Below, in pieces: positions 37,637-45,174 of a stretch of 64,000 nt of DNA. The notes under the pieces were generated by a model, which was not told the DNA's origin, made no database searches, and worked only from the letters and a program-made list of their open reading frames with translations. The stretch spans positions 4,072,001 through 4,136,000 of the forward strand of contig NZ_CP120863.1 in assembly GCF_026191725.2 (NCBI RefSeq), in the 5' to 3' direction. Source of the stretch: Roseibium porphyridii. Lineage in GTDB: Bacteria > Pseudomonadota > Alphaproteobacteria > Rhizobiales > Stappiaceae. Position numbers and translations under genes: made by a program. Positions within the stretch are counted from its first letter, which is position 1. Each line of letters begins with the position of its first letter.

Positions 37637-37699
37637 CAAGACCTGTTGCGCAAAGACTAAACCCGGGTTCTCAACCACTTTTGAGCCGATGGAGATCAA

Positions 37700-38326
37700 A
37701 TGTCCGCGCCCACTAAAAAACAGTCCCTGAACGAGGCCCCTAACATTCATCCTGAAGCGAGCGTCACAAATTGCGAGCTGGGCATATGGACGGAAGTTGG
37801 TGCGCGAACTGAAATGCGCGAAAGCCAAATGGATGACTATTCCTACATCGTTCAAGAAGGAGATGTCGTCTGGACAACTATCGGCAAGTTTTGCTCAATT
37901 GCGCGCCGTGTGCGCATCAACCCAGGCAACCATGCAACCTGGCGAGCCTCTCAGCATCACTTCACCTATCGCGCTGCAGCCTATGGACTTGGCGAGGACG
38001 ATGCCGATTTCTTCGAATGGCGTAAGAGCGACTGGGTCACCGTAGGACATGACGTCTGGATTGGTCACAATGCCACCGTTCTTGCCGGCGTCCGCGTTGG
38101 CACCGGTGCCATCATTGCGGCGGGTGCCGTAGTCGCAAAGGACGTGGCACCCTACACGGTGGTAGGCGGCGTTGCCGCAAAGCCGATCAAGCGACGTTTT
38201 ACAGAGGTACAGGCCGACGCTCTGATGGAAATTGCCTGGTGGGACTGGAGCCATGAAACGCTCAAGCAGCGCTTGCCGGATTTCCGAAAGCTGGCGATCG
38301 ACGCGTTTATTGAAAAATATCGATAG
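37700..38326 (+). CDS. Hexapeptide-repeat acetyltransferase of the phosphonate-metabolism family
   Basis: 208 aa left-handed beta-helix transferase. It resembles the phosphonate-associated hexapeptide family (phn_thr-fam): isoleucine-patch repeats include [19 protein letters not shown] and [25 protein letters not shown], and [23 protein letters not shown] is typical. Members sit in C-P lyase clusters and may acetylate aminophosphonates or pathway intermediates; no exact reaction is established. It is divergent from phnCDEE and has its own Pho boxes. The C-P lyase core phnGHIJKLM is not in this window. Confidence 0.88.
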   Translation: MSAPTKKQSLNEAPNIHPEASVTNCELGIWTEVGARTEMRESQMDDYSYIVQEGDVVWTTIGKFCSIARRVRINPGNHATWRASQHHFTYRAAAYGLGEDDADFFEWRKSDWVTVGHDVWIGHNATVLAGVRVGTGAIIAAGAVVAKDVAPYTVVGGVAAKPIKRRFTEVQADALMEIAWWDWSHETLKQRLPDFRKLAIDAFIEKYR

Positions 38327-38404
38327 GTCTCTTCGAAAAAAGCCATATTGAACGCCTCCCCTGCGAGTGCTTTGCTGAACGGTAAACTTTATGGGAGGCA
38401 CTTG

Positions 38405-38842
38405 ATGGCGACACGAATTGCGACCTGTAGATGCGGGCAATTGCGCGCCGAGTGCGAGGGTCATCCGGTACGTATCTCGGCTTGCCATTGCCTCGAATGT
38501 CAGAAGAGAACGGGCAGTGTGTTCGCCGTTCAAGCTCGCTGGCCTGACGACAAGGTGCTGATAAAAGGAAATTTCTCCGAATGGCAGCGGGAATGTGACA
38601 GCGAGCATGTAGCGACCTACAGGTTCTGCCCCAAATGCGGCTCCACACTTGCCTTCGTAATTGAAGGCTGGCCCGGCGTTATCGCAATTCCGGTGGGTGC
38701 GTTTGCAGATCCTGAATTTCCCTCACCGCGCTTTTCGGTTTACGAGCACCGCAAGCATTCCTGGGTCACGGTACCAGGGGAAAATGTCGAGCACTCTTCA
38801 GATCCTTCGATTGCCTTCACACAGGGTGAGCTCAGAAAATGA
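38405..38842 (+). CDS. GFA-family zinc protein
   Basis: 145 aa. Zinc-binding cysteines of the GFA (glutathione-dependent formaldehyde-activating-like) fold are visible: CRCGQ near residue 9, CHCLECQK near 28, and FCPKCGST near 75. Despite the name, most GFA proteins of this size have no proven formaldehyde activity. The ATG at 38405 follows GGGAGGC. It overlaps the next gene by ATGA. Confidence 0.88.
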   Translation: MATRIATCRCGQLRAECEGHPVRISACHCLECQKRTGSVFAVQARWPDDKVLIKGNFSEWQRECDSEHVATYRFCPKCGSTLAFVIEGWPGVIAIPVGAFADPEFPSPRFSVYEHRKHSWVTVPGENVEHSSDPSIAFTQGELRK

Positions 38843-39261
38843 GTACGCATGATCTCGACACCATGCAGAACACGCAGCCCACTGTTGCAATCAGTCTCAG
38901 CCGCATCATTCTTTATGTGCGCGATGTGGACATCAGCGCGTGCTTTTATTCTTTCTTTTTCGGCTTCAAGGTCGTGAGAACCCCAACGGACCGATTGACA
39001 GAACTGGTGCCGGAAAATGGGGGCGCGCACTTGCTGCTTCACCGGGCTGGCAAGGCCCAAAAGCTTGGCCAAGCGTCCGTCAAACTTGTTTTCGATGTCG
39101 AGGATGTGCAGGCTTTTCGGAAAGAGGCCAACAAAAAGGGCTTGAAGTTCGGCCCCGTTCACAAAGCTGACGGCTATTCATTTTCGAACGCCAAAGATCC
39201 GGACGGAAACTCCGTCCAAGTGTCCAGCCGCGCTTACAGAGACCAGGACAAAGGCAAGTAA
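38839..39261 (+). CDS. VOC/glyoxalase superfamily protein
   Basis: 140 aa with two beta-alpha-beta-beta-beta modules: ISLSRIILYVRDVDISACFYSFFFGF at the start and DGYSFSNAKDPDGNSVQVSS at the end. The family contains lyases, dioxygenases and resistance proteins that use a metal; the final ligand-like Glu seen in glyoxalase I is replaced in this motif by Gln/Ser, so activity is uncertain. It is coupled to the GFA gene by ATGA. Confidence 0.85.
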   Translation: MSTHDLDTMQNTQPTVAISLSRIILYVRDVDISACFYSFFFGFKVVRTPTDRLTELVPENGGAHLLLHRAGKAQKLGQASVKLVFDVEDVQAFRKEANKKGLKFGPVHKADGYSFSNAKDPDGNSVQVSSRAYRDQDKGK

Positions 39262-39300
39262 GCCTCCCCTTTTGGGCCAATAGCCTGTAGTCTTTGCTGA

Positions 39301-39873
39301 ATGAAAAACGTTCCGGCCGTTCTACCTTCCAGCTTGGGTTTGTCGCTCCGTCGTTGGCGAGTGCTGAATCGCATCAAGCAGGACGTTCTGGCACACGAGC
39401 TGGGTGTTTCCCAAAGCCGCATTTCGCGATGGGAAAGCGGCCGGTCTCACCCAAACCACAAAGACTGCCTAAGGATTACGACGCTCCTGCGCGCACGCGC
39501 GGACAGTGCGGCCGACAATGCTCTTTTGCATCTGGTGTCCCGGTCGAGCGAGCCCGTTCACCTGGTTTGCGATCTCACACACCGGCTTTTGGCCATGTCG
39601 CCTGCTCGGGAGCGGGAATGGCGCGCGCCTGTCTCGGAGTTTCTCCACCGCCCGCTCTGGCGATTTGCGACCGACGGCATCCGCAGTGTTGAGCACCGGT
39701 TGGCCGACTTTGGTTGGTTCGAACCGCTCAACGATGACGTTGTTTATTGGACCGAAGCTGCCGATTTTCCGGAAATGTCCATTCCAGAAAGCCAAATCCG
39801 GATTTCAAGGCTTCAGTTGTCAGACGGCAGCTTCGCACGCCTTGTCAGAGAAGAATCGTCGAGTGCCGCATAA
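39301..39873 (+). CDS. XRE-type regulator with C-terminal sensor-like region
   Basis: 190 aa. A Cro/CI-type helix-turn-helix occupies residues 12-65 (LRRWRVLNRIKQDVLAHELGV, SQSRISRWESG). The remaining 120 residues are not a family I can name; VHLVCDLTHRLLAMSP followed by WFEPLNDDVVYW could be a PAS-like fold. It begins 39 bp after the VOC gene and may regulate its neighbours or itself. Confidence 0.8.
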   Translation: MKNVPAVLPSSLGLSLRRWRVLNRIKQDVLAHELGVSQSRISRWESGRSHPNHKDCLRITTLLRARADSAADNALLHLVSRSSEPVHLVCDLTHRLLAMSPAREREWRAPVSEFLHRPLWRFATDGIRSVEHRLADFGWFEPLNDDVVYWTEAADFPEMSIPESQIRISRLQLSDGSFARLVREESSSAA

Positions 39874-39921
39874 ATTATTCAGGCTCTCGTTGGGACGGGT
39901 GCTCAGCGCTAAACTGCGCAT

Positions 39922-40560
39922 ATGACCGATCAAATCATTCCTGCTGACAAAGCTTCACCTCTTGCCCGGATGGATGCCGACCGACTTTCGGGCCTTCTGT
40001 CATTTCTCCAGGCCGCAGAGCAACTGAAAGACACGCTGCGGTCAGGCACCACGCGAAAGAAACGACCGGAAAGCACAGCTGAACACACTTGGCGGCTTGC
40101 ACTCATGGTGCTTGTTTTCGAGCGCGAGCTTGAAGGGCTCGATCTTCAAAGACTGATAAAACTGTGCCTCATCCATGACCTTGGCGAAGCCATTTCCGGA
40201 GATGTTCCGGCTCCGTCCCAAAGACAGGATGACGACAGACAGGAACGGGAAAGGCGCGACTTTGAAACGCTCTGTGCGCCGCTGCCCAAAGACATGCGAG
40301 ACCATCTTATGGCTCTTTGGTTGGAATATGCGGCTGCAGAAACCGCAGAGGCTCAGCTGGCCAAGGCTTTCGACAAGCTGGAAACGATGCTCCAGCATCT
40401 CCTGATGCCCCCGGGAGACGTGATCTTTTACGAATTCAATCTCACCTATGGACGTGAACGTACGGATTTTTCTCCGCTGACCCGGCAAATACGAGATTTG
40501 GTGGACAATGGCACACGACAGATTATGGAGGATCTGCAGAACGCCGCATCCAGGACCTGA
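39922..40560 (+). CDS. HD-domain hydrolase (YfbR/HDDC2-like)
   Basis: 212 aa. The metal-binding residues of an HD phosphohydrolase are present: STAEHTWRLALM near residue 54, IHDLGEAISGD near 86, and a late Asp in LAKAFDKLETMLQHLL. Close relatives are 5'-nucleotidases that act on deoxynucleoside monophosphates. Cytoplasmic. Its regulation is not apparent. Confidence 0.9.
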   Translation: MTDQIIPADKASPLARMDADRLSGLLSFLQAAEQLKDTLRSGTTRKKRPESTAEHTWRLALMVLVFERELEGLDLQRLIKLCLIHDLGEAISGDVPAPSQRQDDDRQERERRDFETLCAPLPKDMRDHLMALWLEYAAAETAEAQLAKAFDKLETMLQHLLMPPGDVIFYEFNLTYGRERTDFSPLTRQIRDLVDNGTRQIMEDLQNAASRT

Positions 40561-40688
40561 ATGCAATTTACGCGGCGGGAAGACTTCGTGAAGCGAACAC
40601 ATGCATTTCTGGGTCTTGGACAACCGGATTGTGGACCCTTAAGCTGATGTGAAAGGATCGATTGACCATCACATCCGGAGAAAACGAC

Positions 40689-41054
40689 ATGTATTCAGTA
40701 TTGCCCCGCAGCCTGGGCCCTGTCCTTGGTGTCGAGATATCCGGAAAAATAGACATCGCTCAAGAAAAAGAGCTGATCGCCAAGGCTGAAGAGCTGATCG
40801 AAGCACATGACAAGATCAGCATACTTGTCACGCTCGGTGACCATATTGGCACGTCATTTGAGGCGGCGGCTGCCGACATCAGATGGATGCTCACTCACCT
40901 GGCGCATCTCAACAAGATTGCTATCGTGACTGACAGCAAGATGCTGGCAACCCTGGTTGCCGTCGATGCGACTTTTGCAAAGCTGGTCGGGATCGAGGAA
41001 AAACACTTTGACAGAAATGAAATTGAAATCGCCTGGCATTGGATAGAAAGCTAA
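40689..41054 (+). CDS. STAS/SpoIIAA-like protein
   Basis: 121 aa, PF11964 type (SpoIIAA-like). VEISGKIDIAQEKELIAKAEELIE and LTHLAHLNKIAIVTDSKML outline the alternating beta-alpha fold. The family resembles anti-anti-sigma factor domains and lipid-binding CRAL-TRIO folds, without assigned activity. GGAG 9 bp before the ATG at 40689 sets the start. Its stop overlaps the convergent amidotransferase gene by 4 bp. Confidence 0.85.
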   Translation: MYSVLPRSLGPVLGVEISGKIDIAQEKELIAKAEELIEAHDKISILVTLGDHIGTSFEAAAADIRWMLTHLAHLNKIAIVTDSKMLATLVAVDATFAKLVGIEEKHFDRNEIEIAWHWIES

Positions 41055-41848
41055 ACGGCGGCAACTTCGGCAAGTTCCTCGTCACTTACAAACGCCATCT
41101 CAGTAACCGTCCCATTTTTTACCTCGATCATGTGACCTTGCTGGACTTCCACCCAGCAATTTGGTGCTTCATCGAGCGGTTCGGACACAACCATGACGCC
41201 GTCTGAAAACTTCCGGTAATAGAGCGTCGGGGCAAATCGATCCGATGCATAGCGCGCTGCATAAAGGGTCTCGCCATTCGACCAGGCCGACGCAAACCGC
41301 ATGTGCGGCGCGGTTCCGGCATATTTGGAAACGGCTTCGGCTTCGCTCACCGTTCGCGCCATTGCGGCCCGAGGATGCAGTTTCAAACCATAGGCCAAAG
41401 CGATCAAAAACAGACTTTCACTGTCTGTGCCCCCTGCCCTGTGGCGGTAAAGATCATCCGGGATCATGTTGTCCAGGCGTCGCCGAACGGTGTCGTATCC
41501 GCCAACCTGGCCATTGTGCATGAATGTCCAGTGCTCGAAGGTATAGGGATGGCAATTGTCGCGCGTTGTTGCGGTACCCGTCGACGCGCGCACATGCGCC
41601 AGAAAGTGTCCGGAGCGAACGTGACGGGCGATCTGGAGAAGGTTCGGATCCGACCAGGCCGGGCGCACATCCTTGTAGAGGCATGGCGTTTCACGGTCGC
41701 CATACCAGGCGACTCCGAACCCGTCCGCATTGACTGCTGTCTTACAGGAAAGCGCATTCCGGCTTTGGTCGATGAGGGAATGCTGCGGGTCGCAGATCAC
41801 TTCCTCCAGATATTTGGGAGCTCCACTCCAGGCGGCCCAGCGGCACAT
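41051..41848 (-). CDS. Class II glutamine amidotransferase (YafJ/EgtC-like)
   Basis: 265 aa. Mature Cys1 follows the initiator Met (MCRWAAWSGAPKYLEE), which, with the AGGAGACC just upstream, fixes the start at 41848. NADGFGVAWYG and HVRASTGTATTRDNCHPY are the amidotransferase boxes; the HNGQVGGYDTVRRRL segment is also present. The family includes YafJ, Dug3 and EgtC, the ergothioneine gamma-glutamyl hydrolase. It lies 10 bp downstream of a class-V aminotransferase gene, so both are cotranscribed. Which substrate it acts on is open. Confidence 0.9.
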   Translation of the reverse strand: MCRWAAWSGAPKYLEEVICDPQHSLIDQSRNALSCKTAVNADGFGVAWYGDRETPCLYKDVRPAWSDPNLLQIARHVRSGHFLAHVRASTGTATTRDNCHPYTFEHWTFMHNGQVGGYDTVRRRLDNMIPDDLYRHRAGGTDSESLFLIALAYGLKLHPRAAMARTVSEAEAVSKYAGTAPHMRFASAWSNGETLYAARYASDRFAPTLYYRKFSDGVMVVSEPLDEAPNCWVEVQQGHMIEVKNGTVTEMAFVSDEELAEVAAV

Positions 41849-41858
41849 ATGGTCTCCT

Positions 41859-43325
41859 TTACGCTGCGTCCCGCACAGCCTTGAAGCGCGCGGTGGTCGT
41901 GTCACAGTTGTAAGAGTCAGCGGCCGGGTAAGGATTGAGTGCCAGTTCCTCAACTGCTGCGATGATTGCGTCAGTCTTTTTGTCACTCATCAGCACGGAA
42001 AAGTTGAGTCTTGTCCAGCCGGGCTTTTTGAGTTCTTCACCGGACAGAATACCTGCTCTCAGCAATTCCGACTCGTCCCTGTCTATGCCCAGAAGGCGGT
42101 GGGCATAAGGTCCGGCGCACGCGCAGCCCCCACGTGCCTGAATACCGTAAAGATCAGACAGCATCCTTGTAACCAGTTGCTGGTGGATGTAGCCACCACG
42201 TTCGGTATCCCTGATGCGGAAGGAAAAAATTGGAAGCGCGTGCCTAGCGTTCGGATTCCCCAGAATTTCAATCGCCGAATTGTGCCGCCAGGCCGAAAGC
42301 GCTTTCGCGCGCGCCACCGCATTGCGCTCATCCATGCAGCTTTGCCCGATTGCCTCTTTGACGAGAAATGCAAGTGCGGCGCGAATGTCTCCCACCACGT
42401 TGGGCGTTCCGGCTTCTTCGCGGACGGCAATTTCCTCGCAGTAATCGTGTTGCCAGGGAGATACGAAACGGACCGTACCGCCACCTGGAAAAACAGGCGT
42501 GCCCAGCGAGACTGCAGCCTTGCGCACGATCATCACACCAGAGGCTGCGGGGCCACCAATGAATTTATGTGGTGAGACCACCAAGGCGTCTATCTGCGTT
42601 TCCTGCCCGGCATTGACGTCGATCGGAAGGTAAGGTCCTGAACCTGCGCAGTCCCAGACACTGAGCGCGCCGTATTTCTTTAGGACGCGTGTGACCGCGT
42701 CGCTATCGGTCACAATACCGGTGACATTCGACATCATTGAAAAGGCACCGACAATCAACCGGTCCGGTCCCGCGTTTTTCAGCAAGGTTTCCAGGTCATG
42801 GAGGTCCGGACCGCCATCTTCAGCTTCAGAAACCTCAACCACCTCAGCTCCGCTTTCGCGCCAAGGCAAAATGTCTGAGTGATGTTCATAGGGGCCGATG
42901 ACGACCAGCGGACGATGACCTTCTTCGACTGCAGCCGACACGCCAAGAAGATGGACCAGCCTGTTCAAACCGGCCGTTGCACCCGAACCGCAAAAAACGG
43001 TGGCATAGTGTTCGTTCGCGCCACAAATCCTTGCGATTTCAGAGCGTGCTGCACCACGCATACGCGTCATGGCACTGCCACAATAAGACGCTTCTGTATG
43101 AGAATTGGCGTAGACAGGCAGTATCTCTTCAAGGACGAAATCCTCGATCTGACGCAGAGCGCGCCCGGACGCGACATAGTCTGCATAGATCATTTCCCGT
43201 TCGCCGAACGGGCCTGAAATGGTTGTCCCTTCGCCAATCAGGCCGGCCCGAAGCCGATCCATGAGGTCGTCACCCTTGAGTTCGTTCTTGAAGCAATCGA
43301 GCGCTGTATCGCTTGTTTGGGTCAT
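41859..43325 (-). CDS. Class-V aminotransferase-fold PLP enzyme
   Basis: 488 aa cysteine desulfurase-like PLP enzyme. The Schiff-base lysine lies in VSPHKFIGG near residue 254, and PLP contacts fit GSGATAGLN and WDCAGSGPYLP. A cysteine-rich loop GGCACAGPYAHRLL near residue 405 resembles the mobile catalytic cysteine loop of cysteine desulfurases and C-S lyases. It is longer than NifS/SufS (about 400 aa). An Lrp-type regulator is divergent at 104 bp, and the amidotransferase follows. The substrate is unknown. Confidence 0.9.
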   Translation of the reverse strand: MTQTSDTALDCFKNELKGDDLMDRLRAGLIGEGTTISGPFGEREMIYADYVASGRALRQIEDFVLEEILPVYANSHTEASYCGSAMTRMRGAARSEIARICGANEHYATVFCGSGATAGLNRLVHLLGVSAAVEEGHRPLVVIGPYEHHSDILPWRESGAEVVEVSEAEDGGPDLHDLETLLKNAGPDRLIVGAFSMMSNVTGIVTDSDAVTRVLKKYGALSVWDCAGSGPYLPIDVNAGQETQIDALVVSPHKFIGGPAASGVMIVRKAAVSLGTPVFPGGGTVRFVSPWQHDYCEEIAVREEAGTPNVVGDIRAALAFLVKEAIGQSCMDERNAVARAKALSAWRHNSAIEILGNPNARHALPIFSFRIRDTERGGYIHQQLVTRMLSDLYGIQARGGCACAGPYAHRLLGIDRDESELLRAGILSGEELKKPGWTRLNFSVLMSDKKTDAIIAAVEELALNPYPAADSYNCDTTTARFKAVRDAA

Positions 43326-43429
43326 TATGTGCTCCGAATCCGATTTCTCAGATCATACGACCCATCAAGGTTTGGTTTCTTCACCTAATGAGATTGTTTT
43401 GCTGCCAAATTTGTGTCAATTGAACCGAT

Positions 43430-43891
43430 ATGGAGAAAAAATTAGATCAAATTGATCGTGCGCTCGTCAGGGCATTGCAGCGTGAAGCGCGTCTTTCGCA
43501 GAGGGAACTTGCTGACGAGGTTGGCCTTTCCCAAAATGCCTGCTGGCGCCGACTGAAGGCTTTGCACGAGAGCGGACTTATCGAAGGGCATACCGTGCGT
43601 CTGAACCCTGCCCGGCTTGGTCTCAATCTTACTGTGTTCGTGATGATCCGAACACGTCACCATTCCAAGGAATGGCTAAAGACCTTCCGCGATGAAGTCG
43701 CGTCGATCCCCAACGTGATCGATTTCTATCGAATCGCCGGGGACTACGACTACATGCTGAAAGTGGTTGCGGAGGACATGAATGCCTTCGACCGAATCTA
43801 TCAACGCCTTATCGACAAGATCGATCTCGACACCGTCACATCTTACATGACCATGGAAGCGATCGCGGACGCCCGCGATCTTCCGATTTAG
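43430..43891 (+). CDS. Lrp/AsnC-family regulator
   Basis: 153 aa. N-terminal helix-turn-helix (LSQRELADEVGLSQNACWRRL) and a C-terminal RAM ligand domain (VIDFYRIAGDYDYMLKVV). Such regulators respond to amino acids. Because it faces the PLP enzyme gene across 104 bp, that operon is its likely target. Confidence 0.93.
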   Translation: MEKKLDQIDRALVRALQREARLSQRELADEVGLSQNACWRRLKALHESGLIEGHTVRLNPARLGLNLTVFVMIRTRHHSKEWLKTFRDEVASIPNVIDFYRIAGDYDYMLKVVAEDMNAFDRIYQRLIDKIDLDTVTSYMTMEAIADARDLPI

Positions 43892-43906
43892 TCGTTCTCT
43901 GGCCCG

Positions 43907-45019
43907 TCAGGAGTGTTCGGTTTTCTTCACGACGACGGTCAGGATGGTTTTTTTCTCAAGGTGCCGTCGATTTGGCCCTCTGCAAGCGTCGGCCCAGATA
44001 GCCCTTTCCATGCGCTCGTAAAAGATCTCCGCCAGTTGAGCCGCTTCAAAAGGCGTGTCGCTCGACGGCGTGAACAAATGCGCCTTCAACGTGCTGTGAA
44101 GTACAGCGCGCGCAGCCTTGGTCTTTTTTCGAGCATAAAGGTGCGGTGTCATCAAAAGACCGCCTAAGGGATCCGCATCCTGACCATCGCTGAACTTGAT
44201 GTCCAGATGCTCAATTTCACAAGCCGTTCCCTGCGACATAGCCTGATGAATAGCCGAACGGGCATCATCTGCCGTCAGGAACCAGACCGCTACGACGAAA
44301 TTATCGACCAGAGACTGCTCGAGAAGACCATCCTTGACCATCGCGTAGGCCGTTTCGGTTGCGAAGGGCATTAGGATGCTTCTCGAAGGAGCAACCCCAT
44401 TCCTGGTGTTCCTGTCGGCAACCGACCCCATCGTTGACACGATCAGGCGACCACCTGTCGCAAGTTCGTGCATTCGGTTTTTCACGAAATGGGCAAAGTC
44501 GTTCAGGGCTTTCTGTCTCAGATCCGCATAGGCCAGCGCAGGCAACTCATGAAACCACAAAGTGCCCGGCGACAAAGTTGTTTGAGGCCTGCTGAGCCAG
44601 TGTGTCGCGTAAAACGCAGTCGATAGTGAGAGCGCGTTTTTTGGAAAAATCTCCTTGTAGAAGTCACGCGCAACGAGCTGAATTTGCGGCGGATTTGGCT
44701 TGGAAACTATGCCGTCTTGCCCAAACAATCGGCTTCTCAACGCCGACCAGTCATTGCCGGGCAGATCTACAAAACAGGCTGAAACCCGTTGCGCAGGTGG
44801 CGCTTTTCGCCACACATCAAGAACGGGACGCACAGTGCGAAGAGACCCCAATCCGGGCCCACAGCCAAAGTCGGCAATGGCAGGCACTTCGTTCAAGGAT
44901 TGCGTCTTGCCTGCGTATTCTCGCAGCAGCGTCTCGTGATCTTCGATGTTTTTGATCTGATCGACGGAATTCAAGTCGTAGTCAATCATGCCGTGCGTTG
45001 CTCTGGCAGGCTCCGCCAT
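43907..45019 (-). CDS. SABATH-type SAM-dependent carboxyl methyltransferase
   Basis: 370 aa. It matches the plant salicylate/jasmonate/IAA carboxyl methyltransferase family (PF03492). The SAM motif is IADFGCGPG (residues 48-56). The family-specific VDLPGNDW lies at 84-91, where plant enzymes have NDLPGNDF, and ATHWLS at 138-143 corresponds to their SLHWLS. RMHELATGGRLIVS is the post-motif strand. GAGAGG and GGAG upstream favour the ATG at 45019. The enzyme probably methylates a carboxylate on a small acid; the acid is unknown. It is transcribed alone, convergent with the Lrp gene. Confidence 0.85.
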   Translation of the reverse strand: MAEPARATHGMIDYDLNSVDQIKNIEDHETLLREYAGKTQSLNEVPAIADFGCGPGLGSLRTVRPVLDVWRKAPPAQRVSACFVDLPGNDWSALRSRLFGQDGIVSKPNPPQIQLVARDFYKEIFPKNALSLSTAFYATHWLSRPQTTLSPGTLWFHELPALAYADLRQKALNDFAHFVKNRMHELATGGRLIVSTMGSVADRNTRNGVAPSRSILMPFATETAYAMVKDGLLEQSLVDNFVVAVWFLTADDARSAIHQAMSQGTACEIEHLDIKFSDGQDADPLGGLLMTPHLYARKKTKAARAVLHSTLKAHLFTPSSDTPFEAAQLAEIFYERMERAIWADACRGPNRRHLEKKTILTVVVKKTEHS

Positions 45020-45174
45020 TTCTCCGCTCCTCTCTTGCGTCCAGTAAACTGCCTGTGCGCATGAGGTGGGCATGCTACGTTACGTAAGCAAATTAAGTCT
45101 TTGTAATGGCGACACGAACGCAAACAGCCGACGTCCCGGAGAACATCGGCCGCTTCATTTCAACCAGGATCGCC

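Larger units (their letters stand above)
37304..37699. other. Divergent phn regulatory region
   Basis: 396 bp between phnC and the hexapeptide transferase gene. It holds PhoB-box arrays pointing both ways, listed separately. I see no coding sequence in it. Confidence 0.7.
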
